Shown: in pieces, positions 57,190-63,804 of the stretch
Layout: each line of letters begins with the position of its first letter
Numbering within the stretch: the first letter of the stretch is position 1
Source: Paenibacillus whitsoniae
Lineage (GTDB): Bacteria > Bacillota > Bacilli > Paenibacillales > NBRC-103111
NCBI RefSeq assembly: GCF_003955665.1
Contig: NZ_RXHU01000055.1
Coordinates: 1-63,804 of the forward strand
Direction of reading: 5' to 3'
DNA length: 63,804 nt
Translations under genes and position numbers: made by a program
The notes under the pieces: generated by a model
Seen by the model: only the letters and a program-made list of their open reading frames with translations
Told to the model about the DNA's origin: nothing
The model's database searches: none

Positions 57190-57735
57190 TCACTTTTTAT
57201 TTGTTAATAATCCGTTGTATACATATTCAATAGTATTATCTTTATAATAATCTTTTAGCACTTCTGTTTCAAAAAAATCGAATTTCTTTATATGATTTTC
57301 AAACATTTCTTTTCTATCGGAAGATATTGTTATAATAGGTTTTCTAGTTCCCAAATACTCAAAACACTTTTCAAATAACTCAGAGCCTATACCACTATCA
57401 CGGTAATCTTCATGTATTCTAAAGGTACATATTTTCTTTTCTTGTTCTTTATTTTTCAAAATTGCAATTCCAGTTAAGATAACTTGAGGGTGCCCTTCAA
57501 TTTTAGACACGACTACTATTATTTCACGTTCACCTTTTTTTGAGCCAACTTCCGGTATGACTTTATTGTAAAACCAATTTTCAAAATCCGGATAGCTTTC
57601 TGATAAATCTCTTAAGTAATTGAATAGCTTATCTTTGGCTTTCTCCCCTACTTCGCTTAACATGTACCGCCTTAATACTTCAGGTTCAATTTCAGAGACT
57701 TTTAGAAAGATATTTTTATAAATTTTTGCGCTCAT
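57190..57735 (-). CDS. GNAT-family N-acetyltransferase
   Basis: 181 residues, ATG after GAGGGGGGAACAGATA. The acetyl-CoA motif is CTFRIHEDYRDSGIGSELFEKC (about 105-126). PDFENWFYNKV near residue 50 matches the opening of the GNAT module inside the PIN fusion (RGFENWFNKKS), so the two are related. It follows the membrane protein gene by 29 bases and is probably co-transcribed. The substrate is unknown. Confidence 0.75.
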   Translation of the reverse strand: MSAKIYKNIFLKVSEIEPEVLRRYMLSEVGEKAKDKLFNYLRDLSESYPDFENWFYNKVIPEVGSKKGEREIIVVVSKIEGHPQVILTGIAILKNKEQEKKICTFRIHEDYRDSGIGSELFEKCFEYLGTRKPIITISSDRKEMFENHIKKFDFFETEVLKDYYKDNTIEYVYNGLLTNKK

Positions 57736-57764
57736 TATCTGTTCCCCCCTCGAACCTAGAATAA

Positions 57765-58766
57765 CTACAATCCAATTATGCTAGACAACCAGTTTCCCAA
57801 TACTCCACCGATTCCTCCCAAAACTATAACACCAAGAACGTACAAAGCAATAATGGATTTTGTTTCTTTTTGATATTGAAATCTAGATAGATCTGAAAAG
57901 TCCTCAACATAACGTAATACTTCTATTCCTCCGGTTTGAGGATTCTTTTTCTTCTCGGCTTTACTTTTTATATGATATGCGATGATGTTATGATTCGTCC
58001 CATCGATATATGTTTTCCATAAGTCTTGTTCTAACATTCTGCTGTTAATTTCTTTTCCATAATGGATAATCGCATCATTTGCATTTCTCAAAATTAAGTA
58101 ATGAATTGCTAACAGCTTAAATGACTTTCCTTTTTGGAACTGCTCTCTTAATTCTTCACTACAACTTCGAACATCATTCAGTCTAAAATCAATTACCTCA
58201 GTGTTCGTAAACTGATTACTAAAGATACTTATGCCTTTTATCTCATCATTTATAAATTTGATACAGTCTTTCCCACCCTCTATTCTAATTCTAAAATAGT
58301 ACTTATTAATATTATTAGGCTTAATAGAGTCTACTTTAATTTCAATTATTGTCCCATCTGATTCTGTATTTCTTCTGCAATTTATAAGCTCTACCTGATT
58401 TTCGATTTCCAACGAGTAGACAACAAAATTATCTTTCTTTTCAGGTGCATTAACTATTAATCTCTTAGGCTCACCGTCTGTTGTAGTAAAATTCTCATTA
58501 AAAATGGCATTAACTAACTGATTATTCGATATTACACTTCCCAAATCTTTTATCTGCTTTTTTTCAACAGGGAATGGTGCGTAAAGAAAAATTTTCTCTA
58601 TACAATTTATGTCTTCAATTAACAACCCAAAATCAAAACAATAGTTTTTATTATTACCCTTTACCTTATCCCAAAGATTAATATGAATTGATGCCACTTT
58701 ATCTTGCTCAGTTTCTTGTTCAGTTTCTTTTTTTATTGGTGCATACCAGATTGCGAAGCTTCTCAT
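57765..58766 (-). CDS. Unknown protein with C-terminal membrane anchor
   Basis: 333 residues. About 300 soluble, charged residues of no recognised fold are followed by one hydrophobic helix at the C-terminus (IIALYVLGVIVLGGIGGVLG), a tail anchor with the bulk in the cytoplasm. The ribosome site is poor (GAGG 13 bases before the ATG). It is paired with the downstream GNAT. Membrane-tailed proteins next to nucleotide-signal genes are often effectors, but nothing here proves that. Confidence 0.6.
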   Translation of the reverse strand: MRSFAIWYAPIKKETEQETEQDKVASIHINLWDKVKGNNKNYCFDFGLLIEDINCIEKIFLYAPFPVEKKQIKDLGSVISNNQLVNAIFNENFTTTDGEPKRLIVNAPEKKDNFVVYSLEIENQVELINCRRNTESDGTIIEIKVDSIKPNNINKYYFRIRIEGGKDCIKFINDEIKGISIFSNQFTNTEVIDFRLNDVRSCSEELREQFQKGKSFKLLAIHYLILRNANDAIIHYGKEINSRMLEQDLWKTYIDGTNHNIIAYHIKSKAEKKKNPQTGGIEVLRYVEDFSDLSRFQYQKETKSIIALYVLGVIVLGGIGGVLGNWLSSIIGL

Positions 58767-58910
58767 AGTTCACACATCGCCTCTTCTAAATTAGTAGGGG
58801 GGGACTTACGAAACGACCTTGAAAATACACGGATTAATCTAAGTTTAATATAGCATTTTACAATTTCTTACGTCTATAAAGCCTATTACAGAACGTTTAA
58901 ATGCTACATT

Positions 58911-58989
58911 CAAATTATATATTATTTGCCTGATACTTAATCATGAGAAAAGCCGAGCACGCTCAGACGTGTTCGGCTTTTTGTGTTTC
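58911..58989 (+). repeat. Repeated segment ending in a terminator, copy 2
   Basis: Counterpart of 52131-52228. The hairpin AAAGCCGAGCACG / CGTGTTCGGCTTT (58948-58982) is followed by TTGTGTTTC. Together with the poor stretch 58767-58910, it fills the space before the excisionase remnant. Confidence 0.5.
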
Positions 58990-59016
58990 TAATCATATTA
59001 ACGGAAGGATGATTGT

Positions 59017-59204
59017 ATGAACAATTGAAGACATATAAACCTTAAAGAGAGTCTTGCTCGAATCTTTAAGAGAACTACCAAGTATACGAGCTTCTTCGGA
59101 GCAAAAAGATTAAATCTTTCAAAATGAAAGGCTATCGAATACCAAAAGCTGCATTAAAGAATTTCGTACTTTCACAATCTAAAATGGATGCGGAACGTGA
59201 TTAA
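59017..59204 (+). pseudogene. Decayed excisionase (helix-turn-helix) gene
   Basis: An ATG after AAGGA reads MNN then TGA. Downstream, ESLARIFKRTTKYT continues in the same frame, and the reading then shifts near 59086 to ELLRSKKIKSFKMKGYRIPK, ending LSQSKMDAERD at TAA 59204. The joined sequence looks like the short MerR/HTH_17-type excisionases that precede tyrosine integrases. One early stop and one frameshift should abolish function. Confidence 0.7.
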
Positions 59205-59306
59205 GAAACCATCCGAACAATAATTCAAAATTTTTGAACCAAGCTGCGACCTCTCTGTAGCTTATTTGTTTTTGTCACATTACTAATCAAAAGGAGCATA
59301 TAGCCA

Positions 59307-59525
59307 ATGAACAAGCGTCTGTTGATGTTGTCGGAAGATGAATGTTGCAGTGGAAAATTAGTAGCTATCGCCGCTCGTCACGTCAAACTTGCACTTGAAT
59401 ATTTGAATCGAAAAACCTCGATTGAACGTAAGCAGACCATTTTAACTGAAATTACAAACTTACGAGAAGAACGGGATGCATTAATTAATGAATCAGTAAT
59501 TTGCACTAATAACAATAAAAACTAA
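59307..59525 (+). CDS. Small conserved-type protein upstream of the integrase
   Basis: 72 residues, ATG after AAAAGGAG. Helical, with two Cys in ECCSGK near the N-terminus and a heptad-like C-half (ILTEITNLREERDALI). No family is recognised. Its position between the excisionase remnant and the integrase suggests a role in element control. Confidence 0.5.
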   Translation: MNKRLLMLSEDECCSGKLVAIAARHVKLALEYLNRKTSIERKQTILTEITNLREERDALINESVICTNNNKN

Positions 59526-59582
59526 TCGGACTCACTACATCCAATTAGAATCAAAATTCAAAATCAAGGTGGAGTGATTTCA

Positions 59583-60806
59583 ATGGCAGGAAGAACGGTT
59601 AAGAAAAGTGGCGACTCCTGGTACTATCTATTGACGTTTGGAACGAAAGAGAATGGTAAACCACAGCAATACAAAAAACGAGGCTTTAAAACGAAGCAAG
59701 AGGCGCAGAAAGCCCTGAATGAGCTTGAACACTCCCTAACCACTGGCAGCTATATAAAACCTACCAAGCTAACCTACAAGGACTATATGACCAAGCAATA
59801 TCTCGAAGATAAGCTAACCAAGGTCAAGCAACGAACGCTAGGTACTTATACGTGGCTAATAGAAAAGCATGTACTGCCCGCACTTGGAAACATTGAGTTA
59901 TCCAATCTAAAACCGATGCATATTCAGCAGTTGTATAACAAGCTGACCAAAGAGAAAAATATATCTGATGAAAATGTTCAAAAAATCCATACCTTGATTA
60001 ATGATTCTTTAAAGAAAGCGGAACGTTGGAGCCTGATTGCGAAAAATCCTGCCTCCTTAGTTGATCGCCCTATGGCTGTCAAAAAAGAAGTGACCGTTTG
60101 GAATCTGGAGCAAGTAAAATCATTTCTAAGACACGCTGAGGGCGCAGGTAGATATTCCATCGCCTATTTCATTGCACTAACGACAGGTATGCGTAAAGGC
60201 GAGATACTGGGCTTACGTTGGAAAGACGTTGATTATGAACGAAATTGTGTCAGAATTACACAAACAGTCAGTAATGATGGCAAAGAAATTCTACCCTATA
60301 CCAAAACAAAGTCAGGAGCAAGGACGATTGATTTGCCCGAAGAAACGATCAACCAGTTAAAGAAACATTCCTTGCTCATTAGCCGCGAAAAACAAGAAGC
60401 AGAGCAAGATTACAGTGACAACGATCTCGTCGTTTGCAATGAATCGGGTATGCCAGCCAATAGCAGCAACCTACGAAGGATTTTCCGTAACATCACAAAG
60501 AAAGCTGGAAATCCTCGCATCCGTTTCCACGATATGCGTCACACTCATGCTACATTGTTATTACTGCAAGGAGTAAACCCTAAAATCGTCTCCGAAAGAT
60601 TAGGGCACGCCGATGTTCGTATCACCTTAGATACCTACAGTCATTTACTACCTAGCATGCAAAAAGAAACAGCACTGAACTTCGGAAAGATGTTATTTGA
60701 TGATTCTGCCTCTGACAATGGAACACCAACGGAACAACCAAAAGAAAAAATAAAAAATGGACCGCGCCTTTTATTAAAGGGCATGTCCATTACAAGTCTA
60801 AATTAG
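59583..60806 (+). CDS. int: Phage-type tyrosine integrase
   Basis: 407 residues from ATG at 59583 after GGTGGAG. N-terminal arm-binding domain (about 1-55; SWYYLLTFGTKENGK, RGFKTKQEAQKALNELE), SAM-like core-binding domain (60-155), and catalytic domain with Arg in TTGMRKGEILGLRW (about 205), the box HDMRHTHA (His/Arg), LGHADVRITLDTYSH with His and nucleophile Tyr. All catalytic residues are present, so integration should work. It should act on the tRNA-Leu att sites. Confidence 0.93.
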   Translation: MAGRTVKKSGDSWYYLLTFGTKENGKPQQYKKRGFKTKQEAQKALNELEHSLTTGSYIKPTKLTYKDYMTKQYLEDKLTKVKQRTLGTYTWLIEKHVLPALGNIELSNLKPMHIQQLYNKLTKEKNISDENVQKIHTLINDSLKKAERWSLIAKNPASLVDRPMAVKKEVTVWNLEQVKSFLRHAEGAGRYSIAYFIALTTGMRKGEILGLRWKDVDYERNCVRITQTVSNDGKEILPYTKTKSGARTIDLPEETINQLKKHSLLISREKQEAEQDYSDNDLVVCNESGMPANSSNLRRIFRNITKKAGNPRIRFHDMRHTHATLLLLQGVNPKIVSERLGHADVRITLDTYSHLLPSMQKETALNFGKMLFDDSASDNGTPTEQPKEKIKNGPRLLLKGMSITSLN

Positions 60807-60814
60807 CGCAAAAT

Positions 60815-60904
60815 TATTCTTGACCAATTCTAGACCATACGGTTGGAATTGGTCACTTTTTACACTCTGCAAAGTTGAATACAATATTCTAAAAGGCGAA
60901 AACT
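60815..60904 (+). repeat. Integrase-end repeat A with terminator
   Basis: GACCAATTC / GAATTGGTC (60822-60830 with 60846-60854), a perfect 9-bp inverted repeat followed by ACTTTTTAC, ends the integrase transcript. The stretch closely matches 63299-63394. Confidence 0.65.
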
Positions 60905-61038
60905 AGGTTTTCATGAAAGATTTATTACAAACTAGTAATATTGCTACACAGGCATCTTCGAAGTGTAATCACAGTTTTGATGTCACATGAGCATCGCCCG
61001 TGAGCAACTTAACTTGCGCTGTAAAACCAAGCATAGAG

Positions 61039-62550
61039 CTAGATTCTAAGTAGTTGTTTTTCATGATAAAAGATGTAAATATCCCCATCTTCTGAGATCT
61101 TTACTGATATTCCATTTCTGGATGCATATCTCGCAGCAGTCGTGCCAGTCCCAAATGTATCTGGGTATCTTTTTCTTTTTGGTACAACAATTATCTCACC
61201 AATACTTATCAAATCAAGATTTGAATTAATCACAACCGCACCATCGATTGCTGCGACTGTTTCTAACAAATATTGATCAGAATCTTTCATATTAATGTGG
61301 TTCCCTTCACTCCGTATCACATTAATAAAATTCCTTTCAAGATTATTATTAGTAAAGCCACTTGCTCTAAGAATTTCTTCATTATTAGGTTTCACAACTT
61401 CTAATTGAGGTAGGTGATTATTTAATAGAATAAGAAAAATAGAACTGCCATTGTTTTGTGAAATTTTTCTCACGATATCCGAAAATTTTTGAATGCCATT
61501 ACTTAGACCTAGTAGTGTAGCCTCATATTCATTTACTTGAATAGACACTAATTCTTTTAAACCATTCGTTAGTATCAACGTCATAAAAGTTGCAACCATA
61601 AGATTGTAATGTTTTAACTTCCATTCGCCATTAGTATAATTAATGACAAATTGTTGATCAGTGAAAATGTCTATAGATTTATTGTGGACTGTGAAGTAAA
61701 CAAACTTCGGACAATCCAATTCTTGAATATTTCCAAACACTTCATCAAGCTTATTTTTATAATCCTTGAATTCACTACTCAATTCAATATTTTTTGAAAA
61801 TTCATCGTATACTGCATCAAAAGCTTCAGTGAAATGTTTAAAGATGTATCTTTTTGCATCATTTAAAGCCCAGTTGTTATACATAGATTCAATAATACTA
61901 GATAGACTTTTTGCTCCTGTTCTCTTTCGAATTACTCCAATAACATCAAAATTCTTGTCAATTACAACAGCAAATGATTTATTGTCGATTAATCTTAATA
62001 AAGGTTTTTCCTCTAGAAAAAATCTTTCTAAGGTTTTCTTTGTTGGCATATAAACGAGATCAACTTCCAATCTTCTTACTTCATCAATTGATTCTTCATC
62101 TTTACAATATATTATGCCAATATCAACAGGCTGACTTTCATATGTTTTCGAGCAAATACTCTTTAAATTTTCAACCATTCTAATATAGTTATGTTGAGCA
62201 ATAACATCAGAAGCAGCATATTCAGAAAAAATAAACGAAAGCGAGATATCTCTTGTCATTGTATGGACTGTACTATGAAGAAAATTTATATCGAGATTTT
62301 CTTCATCTTTTATAGCTTTTTCAATAATTCCTTGTACTTCTAGAACAATTTTATGAGCTATGTTCTCTATGAGCTCTGGTATATTAACTGAAAAAATAGC
62401 TCTAGCATTCACAATAAGTCTATTTCCTTTTATATCAATCGGAAATTTTAGGCCAAACCCACAATATTTACTCATTAAATCTTCAATTTTCACTGTATAG
62501 TCTTGAAATTCCTTCTTAGCTTTATTCATTTCACTCTTAGTAATCTTCAT
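61039..62550 (-). CDS. Diadenylate-cyclase (DAC/DisA_N)-like protein with a large N-terminal domain
   Basis: 503 residues, ATG after GGGAGG. About 400 N-terminal residues form an unrecognised, mixed alpha/beta region. The end (about 425-503) matches the DAC nucleotidyltransferase fold: AIDGAVVIN (metal Asp near 437), FGTGTTAARYAS (about 468) and VKISEDGDIYIF (about 486). Canonical enzymes have GTRHR at the second motif; here the Arg-His-Arg is replaced, while DGA and SE remain. It may make or bind a different nucleotide or be inactive. It points against the integrase and lies between two copies of the integrase-end repeat. Confidence 0.68.
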   Translation of the reverse strand: MKITKSEMNKAKKEFQDYTVKIEDLMSKYCGFGLKFPIDIKGNRLIVNARAIFSVNIPELIENIAHKIVLEVQGIIEKAIKDEENLDINFLHSTVHTMTRDISLSFIFSEYAASDVIAQHNYIRMVENLKSICSKTYESQPVDIGIIYCKDEESIDEVRRLEVDLVYMPTKKTLERFFLEEKPLLRLIDNKSFAVVIDKNFDVIGVIRKRTGAKSLSSIIESMYNNWALNDAKRYIFKHFTEAFDAVYDEFSKNIELSSEFKDYKNKLDEVFGNIQELDCPKFVYFTVHNKSIDIFTDQQFVINYTNGEWKLKHYNLMVATFMTLILTNGLKELVSIQVNEYEATLLGLSNGIQKFSDIVRKISQNNGSSIFLILLNNHLPQLEVVKPNNEEILRASGFTNNNLERNFINVIRSEGNHINMKDSDQYLLETVAAIDGAVVINSNLDLISIGEIIVVPKRKRYPDTFGTGTTAARYASRNGISVKISEDGDIYIFYHEKQLLRI

Positions 62551-63246
62551 AGTTTCCTCCCATTATAAAATAATGTTCTCTAGCACCTGTCGTGCTCTCC
62601 AAGTATGCCTACTAGGAATCGAGCGTCCATAGTAGAAGTTCTTTTAAGGGTCAACGGCTTTTTTCTGAACAAGAGTAAGAGTAGGAAAGTTCATAGATAT
62701 ACTACTTCCACCGCTTGCAGATTTAAAGAACCTTAATTTAATCATAAGTTCCACATAATAATTGTCCATCACTGTTTGCAAAAATCTTTCTATGTCATAT
62801 ATGAAAATAATAAATAAACCGTGATTGGTATATTGCAAATATTCCACTTATATTTCCATTCTTTATATCCTCGTATAACCCCGGAAGATGGTTACTTTTT
62901 TCGGAAGAATCTCTTGAAAGTCCGTCCATTCTAATATTTTAGAAAAACTGCTTGATCTGTTGTGACTTAAAATCACCACAATAAAATCACTATCTGGCAT
63001 AAATAGTATAGCACATCACACTCTGATTTGTAGGAACAGCTAAGCAATTTAACATACCTGAAGCTACATTTATTATAAGCTTCATCCATTTTGCTGAAGG
63101 TATCATGACGTATTCAGATTTCAGGTTTGATATATATAATAGATTTTCTTTGGCTTGCTATGCCGATATCGGCAAGGAACTTTTGAAAACCACTATTTAG
63201 GTGGTACAGGGTCAATAAACAATGTGAGATAGAAAAAGAAAAAAAA
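62551..63246. other. AT-rich region without a convincing gene
   Basis: Upstream region of the DAC-like gene. A 67-codon minus-strand frame with a GTG start (62644-62847) has only a weak ribosome site and an Asp-Pro end; it may be a remnant. Nothing else is recognised. Confidence 0.4.
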
Positions 63247-63272
63247 ACTGACCCTCAATATTGAGAATCAGT
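63247..63272 (-). terminator. Orphan terminator
   Basis: ACTGA / TCAGT with inner CTCAATATTGAG, followed on the minus strand by nine T. No gene remains directly upstream on that strand except the tRNA operon, suggesting gene loss. Confidence 0.6.
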
Positions 63273-63298
63273 CTATTTTACGTTTTATTTAGTGATAA

Positions 63299-63394
63299 AA
63301 ATATTCTTGACCAATTCTTGACCATTTGGCTGGAATTGGTCTATTTTTATTTTCTACGCAGTTAATTGTAGATTCCTAAAAATGCGAAAAACCC
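63299..63394 (+). repeat. Integrase-end repeat B next to attR
   Basis: Second copy of 60815-60904, with the same 9-bp inverted repeat (63309-63317 with 63333-63341) and the tandem TTGACCA pair (63307-63324). It directly precedes attR, where an integrase gene end would normally lie. Confidence 0.6.
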
Positions 63395-63412
63395 TTGATA
63401 ACCAAGGGTTTT
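63388..63412 (-). terminator. tRNA operon terminator supplied by the element
   Basis: AAAACCCTTG / CAAGGGTTTT followed on the minus strand by TCGCATTTTT, right after tRNA-Leu. Confidence 0.8.
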
Positions 63413-63413
63413 C

Positions 63414-63474
63414 GTTGGGATGCGGTCGGAGGGATTTGAACCCTCACGCCTTGTGAGCGCCACCCCCTCAAGAT
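63414..63474 (-). repeat. attR: 61-bp 3' half of the intact tRNA-Leu
   Basis: Matches attL (48904-48964) at 60 of 61 bases. This copy came with the element and restores a full tRNA after integration. Confidence 0.88.
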
Positions 63475-63502
63475 GGTGTGTCTGCCGTTCCACCACGACC
63501 GC
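63421..63502 (-). tRNA. tRNA-Leu(GAG)
   Basis: 82 bases. Acceptor GCGGTCG / CGACCGC, discriminator A, anticodon stem CCATC / GGTGG around loop TTGAGGG (anticodon GAG), a longer variable arm as in class II tRNAs, and T arm GAGGG-TTCAAAT-CCCTC. CCA is not encoded. It is the integration target of the element. Confidence 0.93.
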
Positions 63503-63518
63503 AAGAAAGTAAAATGAA

Positions 63519-63590
63519 CTGGGGATCTAGGATTCGAACCTAGGCATGACGGAGTCAAAGTCCGTTGCCTTACCGCTTGGCTAATCCCCA
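63519..63590 (-). tRNA. tRNA-Gln(TTG)
   Basis: 72 bases. Acceptor TGGGGAT / ATCCCCA with discriminator G, anticodon arm ACGGA-CTTTGAC-TCCGT (anticodon TTG), and T loop TTCGAAT. CCA is not encoded. Confidence 0.93.
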
Positions 63591-63607
63591 TCGTTAGATG
63601 GGACAAG

Positions 63608-63681
63608 GGCGACCGATGGGACTTGAACCCACGAATGCCGGATCCACAAACCGGTGCGTTAACCCCTTCGCCACGATCGCC
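63608..63681 (-). tRNA. tRNA-His(GTG)
   Basis: 74 bases including the extra 5' G (position -1) that marks tRNA-His. Acceptor GCGATCG / CGGTCGC, anticodon loop TTGTGGA (GTG), and T loop TTCAAGT. First of the three tRNAs in transcription order. Confidence 0.93.
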
Positions 63682-63739
63682 TCAGCCGGGAAGTATTCCC
63701 TATAGTTTGCAAAAACTTTACTGCTTCTTTCAAGGCTTG

Positions 63740-63804
63740 CACCTTGAAAACTAGATACGAAACGTTGCTTCAACTTTAGGTTTGTTGTTGTAGTTTGGTT
63801 AAGC
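63740..63804 (+). other. Probable end of a 16S-23S spacer; 23S rRNA begins at the window edge
   Basis: CCTTGAAAACTAGATACGAA resembles the conserved block that precedes 23S rRNA in Bacillales spacers, and the last eight bases GGTTAAGC (63797-63804) match the usual 23S 5' end. The rRNA itself is outside the window. Confidence 0.5.

Larger units (their letters stand above)
48904..63474. mobile_element. Integrative element in tRNA-Leu(GAG) carrying defence-like genes
   Basis: About 14.5 kb between 61-bp direct repeats, clearly more AT-rich than the backbone. It holds a tyrosine integrase, a decayed excisionase, integrase-arm-like TTGACCA repeats at both ends, and cargo with no metabolic theme. 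No relaxase, replication or structural genes are seen, so it is not self-transmissible: a genomic island or satellite. Confidence 0.85.

Noticed and set aside
62644..62847. Minus-strand 67-codon frame upstream of the DAC-like gene
   Set aside because: GTG start with weak ribosome site, low-complexity content, no recognisable domain; noted only as a possible remnant.
48904..63474. Interpretation as an intact prophage or conjugative element
   Set aside because: No capsid, portal, terminase, lysis, relaxase, coupling or secretion genes are present.
1..63804. CRISPR array or insertion sequence
   Set aside because: No regularly spaced short repeats, cas genes or transposase frames were seen; the repeated sequences found are att sites, terminators, promoter elements and protein-domain repeats.

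Overview
The window looks like a Paenibacillus-type chromosome (Firmicutes). The evidence is long exported enzymes with C-terminal S-layer-homology (SLH) repeats, LplABC-type sugar importers without their own ATPase, a YesM/YesN sensor pair, GlpP, G+C-rich backbone genes with strong GGAGG ribosome sites, and tRNA genes without encoded CCA. The species cannot be named from sequence alone.

Backbone, 1-48.4 kb, nearly all on the minus strand. (1) 0-4 kb: a Gfo/Idh/MocA dehydrogenase with a sugar-isomerase-like TIM barrel, a divergent cupin-AraC regulator, and a PPK2 polyphosphate kinase. (2) 4.1-14.8 kb: a glycerol-phosphate module made of a solute-binding lipoprotein, two permeases, a HAD phosphatase, the antiterminator GlpP, and an 1804-residue SLH-anchored glycerophosphodiester phosphodiesterase. 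The transporter operon and the giant enzyme carry the same leader RNA motif plus a terminator-like stem, so GlpP probably controls both. (3) 14.8-30.1 kb: a polysaccharide locus with an AraC-type membrane regulator, a binding protein, an unclassified 615-residue enzyme, two permeases, and a roughly 2400-residue exported enzyme broken by one frameshift, with a CcpA cre box in front. (4) 30.3-48.6 kb: a pectin/arabinan-type locus with a YesN/YesM two-component pair, a GH88/GH105-type unsaturated glucuronyl hydrolase, an LplABC-type importer, and two giant SLH-anchored GH43 proteins. The promoters of its two transcription units share a 72-bp element.

An AT-rich integrated element, about 14.5 kb (48904-63474), sits in the 3' half of tRNA-Leu(GAG). 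It is bounded by 61-bp direct repeats and carries a tyrosine integrase and a decayed excisionase. Its cargo looks like defence or conflict genes: a helicase-nuclease fusion, a 703-residue nuclease candidate, a P-loop / PIN-GNAT-PUA-like / ASCH operon, a second GNAT next to a tail-anchored membrane protein, and a diadenylate-cyclase-like protein with a changed catalytic motif. An older att-like scar left of the element suggests repeated use of the site.

Right end: tRNA-Leu, tRNA-Gln and tRNA-His on the minus strand, then about 65 bp resembling the end of a 16S-23S spacer. The last 8 bases match the 5' end of 23S rRNA.
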